Assembly: GCA_030770545.1 (NCBI GenBank) | Contig: CM061106.1 | Location: 8,226,001 to 8,290,000, forward strand | Source: Macropodus opercularis | Lineage: Eukaryota > Chordata > Actinopteri > Anabantiformes > Osphronemidae | Direction of reading: 5' to 3' | Length of the DNA: 64,000 bases | The notes under the pieces: generated by a model | Database searches by the model: none | The model's input: only the letters and a program-made list of their open reading frames with translations | What the model was told of the DNA's origin: nothing | Shown here: piece after piece, positions 41,525-52,409 of the stretch | How positions within the stretch are numbered: the stretch's first letter is position 1 | Layout: every line of letters begins with the position of its first letter | Program-made: the position numbers and the translations under genes

Positions 41525-42170
41525 GGTAAAACTGGAGAGAACAGGGGAGACTGAGGTGAGATTAAAGTCCTGCTGATGAGAAGGAAAGAAGCAGCAGCTT
41601 CATGTTCCCTTGGAACAAACAAGGCTGGACACTGTGAGAGTCTCTCCCACACCCAGCACGGTGCCAAAAACCTTCACCTTGACACATAACACACAACAAA
41701 TAAACACATTAAAACTACAACACCTGGACATGATGAACACACAGCTGTTCTACATCATAAACAGTGGGACAGGGCTGCACCCACAATGCACTGGGCTGCT
41801 ACACCATTTTTTCAATGAACACTATCTTAACTATGTCTTTTGAGTTTTCTATTGTAAAAATATGCTGAAAAGAAGGTGAAATTCCATTTCACACCCAGAC
41901 TCAATGATGATCATCTTCAGGCCTCACTGAGGGTCTCAACTACTTCCTCCCTCAAACCAAACGTGGCTCAGCTATGTGAGAGGAAGCTCTGCAGGAGAAG
42001 CCATGTTCAGAAGAACATGTTCATATTCAGTTTATGTTCAGAGGAACCCGCTGTAGTTAAACAACTGTTAGTCATCACATTAGAGAAGATTATATTAGAG
42101 ACAAAGCTTTTTTGTTGTTTTCCTTATACAGTAGTTCCTCGTATTATCCAGTATTTCTTGAAACTCTATG
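41525..42170. other. Spacer, no gene recognised
   Basis: No exon or repeat with good support. An end-like motif (TACAGTAGTTCCTCG at 42128-42142) resembles pogo/Tigger-type transposon termini but has no partner that I can define. Confidence 0.3.
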
Positions 42171-42179
42171 TCTATTGGC

Positions 42180-42362
42180 AGTGTTTGCCGGATTACGAAG
42201 GCGTACATGGACCACGAGTGGAAACAATAGGCAGCGAGACGGCGGAAGTGTTGAATTGAGTTTATTATTCAACGTGAACGACTGGTTGGAAGGAGTTTTC
42301 TGACTTTGTATATTGATTCGTCCAGAAGGAGATAAAATCGGACCCGCTGCGCAGCATCTTGG
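42180..42362 (+). promoter_or_regulatory. CpG-rich promoter and possible noncoding first exon of ZF2
   Basis: A CpG-dense stretch, extending with lower density to about 42560, contains a strong donor, CTTGGA/GTAAGT, near 42360. The ZF2 coding start at 44561 is preceded by a good acceptor (ATTTACCTCCACAG, ending 44546). The two fit a noncoding exon 1 spliced to the coding exon. This is inference from splice signals only. Confidence 0.45.
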
Positions 42363-44560
42363 AGTAAGTTCATGTTAATTCTTTGTTTTCTACAACGTAG
42401 TGTATTGACTCGGGGCATCGTGGGAGCAGCTGCTGGTTCTAAACAGTCTTTTCGTGAGAGAGACCCTCGTGGTGCCTGGTGTTACGCATTAACTAGTGAC
42501 CACGTTAACTGGTGACCGCGCTGGTTGCTCGTCGTTGCGGCAGATGTTTGAAGGAGGGAGGCAGCCTGTTAGTCCTGCTCACTGCCTTGTCAGCGTTTTG
42601 TCGTCTTTACGTGATTTAAACAAATCGATGCCAACAATCTCTAGTTTCACAAAGAAACAACCTGACGCAGTTTGAGCGTCGCTTGTATTGTAGTCACGGA
42701 AGTAGCTAAAAGTAAATGAGGACTGAGTCAGTCTGCTCTGAATTGCTCCGATCTGCTGTCAGTAAAATGTAAAATATTAAACCTCTACGTTTTGTCTGCG
42801 AAGCCTTGTTTGGGCTTAATAAGCATCGCTAATAAAACACCTTCTAATTCACTCTGACATGAACAGAATTAGTCAAAGTGAGAAGAAAACTAACCAACCA
42901 TGAGCCTCAACCTCTGAAGTGTGAAGCTGCCACCAGTAGCTTGTTAACATGTTTATTACTGAGCTGTAGAGAAGCTGGGAGCTGGCTTTGGTTTTGTGTG
43001 GACGGAGCCAGACGAGCTGTTTCCTTGTTGTCAGGCTTTAGATGAGAACAAGTCACATGGACGCCAGGATGCAACTACTACCAGAGAACCATCAGCCTCC
43101 ATTACTCAGTTAACACGTGTGATCAAGTCAGAAAGAGCAGAACACGTTACTGTGTAATAAACCATATTACGATAGATCCTATTTACACACAGCTTTCAAA
43201 AAAAGGCAGATGGGGCTTAACCCTGACTGTGTTTCTTCACATAGTTTGGTATAAATTCAGGTTGTAAATGCTCAAATGTTCAACCACCAACTTAGTTCTG
43301 GGCCTCCCTTCAAAGAAATAAAGAAATAATAGGCCAGGTTATAATTTTATTCAGGTTTATGTAAATGTGCGTCAGTACAACTATAACAGATTCTGTCTTT
43401 GAAAACTAGAAGGAGTTTAAAGTTACACCAAGCTCAATAATGTAGCTGTTACCATTCAGGAGCTACAGACATTTACATTTGGCCTTTTTACAAACGTCTG
43501 AACAAAATGGTTAAAAGGTTAAAACAGAAAGATGGAGACACTGTGAGGTCAGAGGTGAATAGTGGAGTCAGTGCAGGGACCAGATCTACAAGGTGGAGGG
43601 AGAACCGGCCCAAACATTCATCACATGAAGTTTACATCTGAGGAGAAAGTTCATGTTCAGCAGACGTCATTAAATCAATGATGTCAGACGACTCTGACGC
43701 TTCCTGTTGCTGTAAATTCTATTCATAACATGTTGTGTATTTGTCTAATTTCCATTGAATGATGCTCAGTAAAATCAAACTGATTAAACAGTATAAATAT
43801 ATAAACACAGTCAGATCAGAAAATCAAGGAAATAGAAGCAGATTTTAAATGAAGAGGTCACACTTATCTTAACAGAGTAGTTCCTCACATTATCCAGCGA
43901 GTGGTGCTGTTACTCTATGGCTGATGAAATGTAGTGAACATCTGCTGAAGGACTTTCTGAGTGTAAACACAATCTCAGCTGCTGTTAGTTCAGCCTGTAA
44001 TGAGTCAGTGAGATCAGCGTGAGATGGTTTTGGTTTGTGTGGGTTGATGGAACGTGGTGCTTTCAAGGACCTCGTTCATACAATACAATTAAAAAGTTTA
44101 TATAGTAGTTTTAGGTCCTATACACCACTGTAGTTTTGCTTCACGTCTGCAGTGATTAATTATTGTTTAACATCACATCTGAAAAATCATCCAAAAGTAA
44201 ACACACAAAATGTATCTATTGAAATAAAAAAAATGTTTGTGTTAATAATAAAGTGTTAAATGCTCTTCTGCATGTTACTGTACTCTCCTGCACATTGGTT
44301 GTTTTAATGCACTATCCTAGCAGTGACTATTCAAGTGGTCATAGTGTTCATTTAGTTAAACGTTTTTTTTAAGCAATGGTACAAATATTCTACTCATCTG
44401 GCAACACTGGGCTCCTGGTGGTTCTATCCTATTCTAGCTAGAGGGAGGATTTAAGAGCAGTAGGAATGTCACAGCTACACTTAGTGTAGAGAATAAACAC
44501 AACTTTAGGGTCTGTTCATCAGTTTCCTTATAATTTACCTCCACAGAGATCAAGGTTGAA

Positions 44561-47165
44561 ATGGATCAGCACCAGGTGGAACTGAAAGCAGAGGACGTGT
44601 CCGTCCATAAAGACCAGTCCATGAGCGCTACGGAGCAGCAGGACAACAACCAAACTGGTTCCACAGATCAGCAGGTCGGTGCTGATGAGTTCACCACTAA
44701 AAGTGGCTCATAGCAACACTGAAAACCTGAACATGAGCCTCGAGCTTATGTGATAATTTTACATTAGCCAGAATTAAGATACGTAGGCATTTATGATTTT
44801 TGGTGCAGTAGTTACAGACGCCCTTGCAGTTCTGTTAGAAAATTCCACCCTTCTCTCAGAAAATTGTTGCAAATGTTTTGGTTCTCACATGTTTTTATTT
44901 GAAAACTATTTTATTTGCAACAAAAAGGAGAGGATGCACTGGACAAAGCTGTTGCCACCCTTGTAAGAAATAATTGCTTTTCAAACACGTGATGCTTCTT
45001 GAATTTATGTGTAGACCAACTGTGGGAAGTAACAGCTGTGGACAACAGTCATCACACTAGCAACTAGTTAAAATGTAGAAAAGCTGACTCAGCCTTTGTG
45101 TTGTGTGTCACACTGAGCATGGAGACGAGGATGAAGTGTGAAGAGTTTGTTCCTGTGTCGACTGTGCACAGTATCATCCAGAGGTTTACGGCCCATGACT
45201 CTGTAGCAAACCTCCCTGAAGATGGACACAAGAGCAAAATCAATGAAATATTACAATGCAGGGTTGTTGGAATGATGGATACAGAACCAAATGCACAGAG
45301 ACAGTTATGTCTTTCAGGCTGAATCTCTTTAAAATCCACAGCTCTCTTCCAACCAGCGCAACCCAGGGTTTTATACTCATTTTCTGTTGATGTCATGCTA
45401 ACGTTGTCTCCTAACAACAATATATTTACTTCCATGGCATCATTGGTTGTTTCCAGGCAAACTATGTTAGACAGTTCAACATCTACTAACCAATGGTAGA
45501 ACAGCTTTTACATGTGAACAGACACCATCTACTCCTTGTCTCATTTCTGATCAGGAGTTTTATTCCTTTAGTTGAACTCGTGTTCTCCATGATCATCTGT
45601 CTTTGGTTCTTTCCACTGACTCTACTTGTTAATTAGCTTTTATTTGGATTCTGCCACAGATCAGCATTTGATCAGTGTTTGACACTTTCACACTATGTTC
45701 ACATCTACTATCTGCTATTTTAACTATGCAATATACAACATTTTAACTTTTATATGTTAAAAGCTTATAACTGTCATCATAACTAATTATGAAACTCACC
45801 ATACAATTTAATTTTAATTAAGATGCTTAAACTTGGGTTTTTTAAAACGCTTTTTCTTCATATTTCAGCCTATGTTGAAATTCACTATTACAATCAACAT
45901 CCATTACTCTGGGCTCTCTGACAGTATCCTAGTATAATAAAAAGCAACAGAAGTTCTGTGGACCTTGCTGTTTGTTGTATTGTAGCTATTTGTGCCATCA
46001 TGAGATTTAATGTTCTCCTCTTCTATATCTGTCCCTCTAGAAACCCAGAGGAAGAATGAGTGCAAGGCTGCATCTCTGTCAGCAATGTGACAAAGCCTTC
46101 ACTAGACCATCAGAGCTGAAGAAGCATCAGAAGGTTCACTCTGGAGATAAATCAAACAGCTGTGACCAGTGTGGAAAAGCTTTCACTACAAGACGTGACC
46201 TAAAGACTCATCAGCAGATTCATTCAGCAGAAAGACCGTACACCTGTAACGAATGTGGAGCAGCTTTCCACAGGTCAGAGACTTTGAAAATCCACTGTCG
46301 TATTCACATTGGAGAGAAACCTCACTCATGTGAACAATGTGGAAAAGCATTCTCTCAGCTCAGCAACTTACTGAGACATCAACATGTTCACACTGGAAAG
46401 AAACCTCACTCATGTGAACAGTGTGGAAAAGCATTCTCTCAATTAAGTAATTTACTGACACACAAACGTATTCACACTGGAGAGAAACCTCACTCATGTG
46501 AACAATGTGGAAAAGCGTTCTCTCAGCTCAGCAACTTACTGAGACATCAACGTGTTCACACTGGAGAGAAACCTCACTGGTGTTACCAGTGTGGAAAAGC
46601 ATACTCTGACCTCAGCAACTTACAGAGACACCAACATGTTCATACTGGAGAGAGGCCTCACTGGTGTGAACAGTGTGGAAAGGCGTTCTCTCGTCTCAGT
46701 ATTTTACAGTCACATAAACGTATTCACACTGGAGAGAAACCTCACTCATGTGAAGAATGTGGAAAAGCGTTCTCACAGCTCTTTAACTTAGTAAAACATC
46801 AACGTGTTCACACTGGAGAGAAACCTCACTGGTGTGACCAGTGTGGAAAAGCATTCTCTGACCTCATCACCTTACAGAGACACCAACGTGTTCACACTGG
46901 AGAGAAACCTCACTCATGTGAAGCATGTGGAAAAGCATTCACTCAGCTCGGTAGCTTAGTAAAACATCAACGTGTTCACACTGGAGAGAAACCTCATGTA
47001 TGTGAAGCATGTGGAAAAGCATTCACTCAGCTCAGTAGCTTAGTAAAACATCAACGTGTTCACACTGGAGAGAAACCTTACTGGTGTGAACAGTGTGGAA
47101 AAACGTTCTCGCAACAAGACAACTTACGAAGACACCAACGTATTCACACTGGAGAGAAGCCTTAG
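44561..47165 (+). CDS. C2H2 zinc-finger protein ZF2 (13 fingers)
   Basis: Coding exons 44561-44674 and 46041-47165 join in phase 0 for 412 residues. Exon 1 encodes MDQHQVELKAEDVSVHKDQS and an acidic tail, a shortened version of the ZF1 leader. Exon 2 begins KPRGRMSARLHLCQQCDKAF and holds 13 C2H2 fingers with mostly TGEKP linkers. Fingers 1-3 match ZF1 closely; the rest differ in their helix contacts (often Q, S, N, R in fingers 4-6). Probably a nuclear sequence-specific DNA-binding protein. The acceptor and even its upstream 18 bases (TCTATATCTGTCCCTCTAG) equal those of ZF1. The frame ends HTGEKP then TAG, where the next finger would start with Tyr; downstream bases still spell WCEQCG. Finger 7 has CYQCGKAY, a mild deviation. 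Confidence 0.85.
45130..45310 (+). mobile_element. Tc1/mariner transposase N-terminal relic
   Basis: In the ZF2 intron, plus strand: VSTVHSIIQRFTAHDSVANL, then GHKSKI and VVGMMDTEPNAQ. This matches the paired-like helix-turn-helix of fish Tc1 transposases (the ..ANLP.RGRK.K.. hinge and RMV..EP block). The catalytic domain is absent. Confidence 0.7.
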
Positions 47166-47290
47166 TGGTGTGAACAGTGTGGATAAACCTTCTCTTGTTC
47201 TTTCAGCCCAAACGCCCACCAGTATTATCACATTGGCGAAAGACGTCATTCCTTTTGTGTTAAAATCGTCTCTACCTCCTCCATTCTAAA
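47166..47290 (+). pseudogene. Eroded finger after ZF2
   Basis: Directly after the TAG the sequence reads WCEQCG, then TAA where Lys should be, then TFSCSFS. A single base change (TAC or TAT to TAG) in a finger's first codons explains the loss; a second stop five codons on shows later decay. Confidence 0.8.
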
Positions 47291-47299
47291 ATGTCACTA

Positions 47300-50095
47300 A
47301 CACATTTACACTGCACAGAAATTTTCAAACAGTGGAAAAACATCTGCTAACATCATATCCAGCAGCATCAACAGGTCCACACTAGAGATACATTTTCACC
47401 AGTGGTTTTTGATAAGTGTTTGATAAAGTCCCACTTTGTAGAAACCTGTGGCAGAGTCAGAGCAGTCAAGGTGTTGATGCTGGAGAAGCATGAACATGTT
47501 GTGAAAGCTTTCTCAGCACATGGACGTCTTTAAACGTGGCCTAGTTATTGTTTAGCAGCAGGTTTCTCTACCTCCTGTCGAAAACTAAACTAAGTCAGCT
47601 CGTTGGAGATGAATTGCACATGGAAAACAGATCAGAGCAGGAGCCAGAGACAAAACGCTCTGATCAGGTCAGATGGTTTCTAACTTTCCCAGCAGTAAAG
47701 CTGTTGTCTGTGCAAAAGGGCAAGAACAGTCAACACCAACACCTGAACCAGTCAGATCCTAGATGAGGTTAGATCCACGTGTTTCCCATCATCCTGAGGT
47801 TCTGCAGTTGCTGGAAACATCAGCAGCCTGTGGCTCTATAACCTGCAGCTGCCAGTTGTTATTTTAGCAGTTTTTACTTTGCATGGAACTGTCATTAAAT
47901 AATTAAATTAAAGCGTCTCAATAACATGAATGCAGTGTTTAGAATAGTGACAACACAACCAACAGCCAGACGCTGTGCAGGTGACCTACTGTATCTACCT
48001 ACGACCTGGTTGTTTTTTTTACAGACACAATTGTAAATAAAAATGAGCTGAAAGTGGCTTCATTAAAATAAGAGATGAGTTCTGGCTTGTGGTTCAACAG
48101 AAGTACAGTAATATTCTGCTATATCACTGTTCACCTATCGCTCCCTCACTGGTTAAATACGTGTTCAGTGTGTTCACAGAGTGTGTGATGGTCTTAAACT
48201 ATCAAATCGATGTTTTAGTGGACGGTGGTTCTATATCACAGAATATCTTCTATTGCAGGAGGATTAAAACACGTCCTGACAGCAGAGCTGGACAGTTCAA
48301 AGTCTGTCTGGCCCTAAATCGCTGGGGCTCCTAGGAGGAGGCAGCACAAAGCTATAGTTCAGCTGGACATCAGTAGCTTCAGTGTCGTGCTGAGGTCACG
48401 TCTCTGCTCTAACTATGAAGCAGCGTTGATTCTAAACCAGACTGATGTTCTGTGTTTGGAGAGGAGAGATCAGCATAGTCTCTGAAGAAGGTGAAATGTG
48501 TTTGTCACCATGACGTGAGCAAAAGCTGGTGAAGCACAGTCCAAGTTCTGAGCCAGTGTAGATGGACATGTGATGTTCAATATCTGCTGCTCTGTCAGGT
48601 CAGAGTGAGCTCAAGCATCATGTCGTAGTTGAGCCTTGAACTTGTCTCTCACCAGATTTTCTGCCAGTTCTTCATGTGTCTGTGTCTTCATCAACACGGC
48701 ACAAGAACATTTACTGCAATTTAATCTCTAATCTTTAGTGTCTGGTCTGAATATTTATTGGTTTTATGTTGACTGGCTTCACTTTAATCCCCTCACTGTG
48801 AACAAATAGTGACAACTCACCTGTCACTGTGGGCCCTGGGTCAGTTGCTGGCCGAGCAGTGAGACAGAGAGCAGCGTCCAACTCAGGATGAATAATCCAC
48901 AGACACACAGACATACATGCAAAGTGAAGGTACTTCCCTGTCAAAGCTTTCTCAGTGGGTTGTTGAATAAATGGGTCAATCTGGAAGTTTAGTAATAGGA
49001 AGTAAGCAAACAAACAATAATTCCAAGGCAGCGTCAGATAAGCGGGTGTAGAAATATTGTTCTGTGGTTGTGAAATGATGAAGCTCTAGTCTAAGCTCTC
49101 AGCAAAGCTATTCTACGAGCACGTACATGCAGTAACTCTGGGATTTAACACAGGTCACCGCAGTTAAACTATTTATCTGATCACTGTCACATTAAACACA
49201 TTATGCTTTGTTTTGTTTCAACTCGTTCTTAGTTGTTCAGCTCTGTTTCAGCCACTTTACTACATCGTAGACCTTGAACATTTAAAGAAAGTTCAAAGGT
49301 CACTGAACACATGGTAGAAAGAAGCAGGAACATTCCTCAGATGTTAACCGTCAGCCAGATGCTTCCACCCACTGATGATGACGAAGCTAATGTTAGTGAT
49401 AGTGATAATGATGTTATTATTATATATAATTGTAATAATATTAATGATAGAATTGAACATAGCAATGATTATTTTTGCTGTTGCTGCTATTGTGGTAGTG
49501 GATCTATTATTGTTATAATTGTCCATATGTGTTTGTGGTGTTCATGTGTTACATTACATTCTGTGTATTATGTGTGAAATTTTCAATAAAGATATTTTTA
49601 AAAAGTAGAACAAAGAAATTCTCTTGGACAAAAACATGGCAAAACTTTTATTGTAAACACGGAACATGAAGTCGGCAACTTGACGGCAAAGAACAAAACC
49701 AGATGCCAGTGATATGAGATTACAATTACACAAGGACGTGGAGAAAACTGAGGCTATAAGTACAATAAGCAGAGAGAGAGAAAGAGAGACGACAGGTGAA
49801 AACTACCAACACAGTAAAGCTGAAATAAGGAGCAAATGACAAAACTGGAAACAGACCTTTCAAAATAAAACAACAACCAGAATCCAAGCTCCTGGTTTTA
49901 CAGGATGTCATGAAGGTCTGCATTTCAACGTCGTCCACTGAAATGTAAAGTAAACGCTGTGTGATTCTCTGCAGCAGTTAAGGATGACGCCCTGTAGCCC
50001 TGTAGAATTTTTTTTGGCCTAACATTGACAGGGATGTAGAGACTATGTACGTCTGAGCCTGAGGGGAGGCTCCACTGGAGAGTATGCAAACTACT
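47300..50095. other. Gene-poor stretch
   Basis: The 3' flank of ZF2 to about 47420 resembles that of ZF1 (CATCATATCCAGCAGCA in both). A transposon-end-like motif (TACAGTAATATTCTGC, then TATATCACTGTTCACCTATC) at 48103-48140 resembles pogo/Tigger termini. 49370-49530 is low-complexity GAT/ATT-rich DNA that is open on both strands. No gene recognised. Confidence 0.4.
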
Positions 50096-50097
50096 AG

Positions 50098-50340
50098 GCC
50101 TCTGGAGCTGGTCTGTATCGACTTTTGGTCAGCAGAGGATGACGTCTTGATGTCTTAGTCGTAACAGCCCATTTCCCAAGGATGGCTCAGACATTTCCAT
50201 GCAATCAGACGGCTGAGCAGGTGGCCAGAGTTCTTTGGGGTCGTTACTTCTGTGTCTATGGCTTTATAGAACATTCATAGTGACCAAGGTTCCAACTTTG
50301 AAAGTCAGCTGATACGAGAACTTCTGAAGGTCTCTGGAGA
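50098..50340 (+). mobile_element. Ty3/gypsy integrase relic
   Basis: Readable blocks in different frames: LELVCIDF and SAEDD, then FPCNQTAEQVARVLWGRYF, and HSDQGSNFESQLIRELL. These are the first and second catalytic-Asp regions of a fish gypsy integrase. At least two indels break the frame. It is a different family from the relic at 3775-4236. Confidence 0.75.
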
Positions 50341-50574
50341 TAGAGAGCTTCTAGCAACAGGAAGTAGAGGGTAAGAAGAAACTCGCTGATAGGTGGGAGT
50401 CGACCATCTACACAGTGAATGCATGAACATGACATGAATGCAGCAACACACACATACAGGGTCAGTGACACAGCTACTGGACGGGAGAAGCTGGTCCACA
50501 GAATCCTGCTTCTGCTGGTTATATCTGTGGGACCAGCTCACACCATTGTCAGCTGTGGAACCATCAGCTAAGGA

Positions 50575-50690
50575 AGGATGTGTGGCCCTGCCACAGACTG
50601 GGGATCTGTCCAGGGTGAACCCTGCCTCTCGCCCATAGACAGCTGGGATAGACTCCAGCACACGAAGAAGAAGAAGCGGTAGAAGATGAA
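50575..50690 (+). repeat. 3' half of the common teleost dispersed repeat
   Basis: Contains GGGGATCTGTCCAGGGTGAA and CTCTCGCCCATAGACAGCTG, the same end as the copy at 5925-6195, followed by a GAAGAAGAAGCGGTAGAAGA-type tail. Confidence 0.75.
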
Positions 50691-52180
50691 TGAATGTTAC
50701 TTCCAGCTTTTAATTATTATGGGATGTAATAAGCTTTGACTGTCTTGACAACAGGATGTTTAAGTGGTAGATGAGGACAGTTGGAACGTAGGCACGTCTA
50801 CTACCAGTGATTGTTGAATAGACCTGTCATCGTTCTCTCTGTCTCACTCAATTACAAATACAAGAAAACAATAAAATGTATGTGATGTTATACATACACA
50901 TAAAACCACTTGGTTTACACTCAGCTTGCTGCAAACACTGCATTCAAGTTCTTCCCTAAGGCCACAAAAAGTATGAGGTTACTTTATATTCACTCAGTGA
51001 TAAACTTTTCTTATATGCACCACAAAATTTGCAGTAGATGGTTGAAAATTGAATTTCCCCACTGTGGGATCAATAGAGAACAATCTGAGCTCACAAAGCT
51101 ATAACTACACCTAAAGACGTCAGAAGACGTCTCACGTTTATCACAAACATGGTTATGTTTATATATTTTTTCTTCTTAAAGCTGGTGGAGGAGTAGAAAA
51201 TGGAGCCATTGGCTGCTTCATGCTTACTGTGTGTGGCCCAGGAAGAGCAGGCGTCATGACTGGCAGAGCCTGGCTCACGATCAGAGGTGTGGTTGCTTAT
51301 GCACATTCAGTATATGAGGCGCGATAGTTGGAAAGGATTCTGTAACATATGTAGCTTAGAGCCAACCAGCTAGAAATGAAAGGAACTGAGCTGGTTTAGA
51401 CAAATCTAAGCTGTTTCTACTTTGCAGAAACTCTGTGAGCTCCTAGATTTTCTGTAGAAAACTTGTTGTAGAACCACGTGAGCTCGTTTGCTGTGACTAC
51501 AAGGTGCTGACTCTTGTTGTTATTTTTGTATTGAATCCATTTAGAGGTTTAGCTTTGGTGACTGTCAATTCAAGTTGGAAACTGTGATCCATGCACCATG
51601 TAAATCTATGTTGTATGTAACTAGTATTTAGTTGTAACTGAAATCTGCTTTTAGTATCAAGCCACACACTGAAAACCGATTACAGTGAAAACTGATTTCT
51701 ACAGATGATGTGTCTGGAAGTTGAGTCGTTGCCACTGGGCTTCTTCTATTTGGTAGAAACGTTTCTCCATCTGTCCAGAAGCTTCTTCAGTCTGAGGGAA
51801 GTTGGTGGAGACACAGATTCATCCTCCAGGTAGGTTTCACTCCACACCTGTAGAGAACGGGCTCGTTGAGGGAAATAGGCCTGAGGGCAGTGAGCAGGTG
51901 TGAACTCAACTACTGACTCCTCCTCCACCGTTACAGGGTCGTTCAGTGGGTCCTTTATGGACTTGTGAGTGGTCTTGATCTTCCTGGGCATAGTTGAAAG
52001 GGCAGCTGGTAGATGGAGACAAGATGTGGGTTAGCTGTTGAAATGTCACTGAGCACATGGCTTGTTAAAAACCTGAGATGAAGTATTAACTGAAGCTGTG
52101 CATCAGACATTTAAAGTGAACTTGTGGAGAGGAGACTGTCTCAGATTTGGGTGTTTCTGAGTTTCCTCTTCTTTTCTTCT

Positions 52181-52400
52181 AGACTTGAGAGACTGTGGAG
52201 GGATGTGTGGACAGACGTCCTCAGTGTCTGTGAGGCAGAGCTGCAGTTGCTTGTAGATGGACTTGATGATCTGTGTGCGTCACACATTCCTTCCAATGCT
52301 ACAGACGAGTCTACGCGTTTGTTTCCAGTTGGAACAATCCTCCTCCTGCTACTGAGCATCATTACACACCTGAGCAGCTGTGGGTGATGGGTAACCTCAG
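52181..52400 (+). pseudogene. Integrase-core-like gene fragment
   Basis: After an acceptor-like CTTTTCTTCTAG the plus strand reads RLERLWRDVWTDVLSV, later (other frame) SSWNNPP and HYTPEQLWVMGNL. Fish genomes have a widespread integrase-core protein with the order RLERLWRDVW, HYVFLPR, WNNHPL, TPxQLW. The middle part is deleted or shifted. It is a dead copy with no partner domains nearby. Confidence 0.55.
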
Positions 52401-52409
52401 GTGTGGTGA

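Noticed and set aside
48103..48140. Possible pogo/Tigger-type transposon terminus
   Set aside because: Only one end is seen and it is degenerate; without a partner inverted repeat and TA duplication I cannot define an element.
49311..49577. 88-codon frame rich in Asp, Asn, Ile
   Set aside because: Low-complexity GAT/ATT DNA that is open on both strands.
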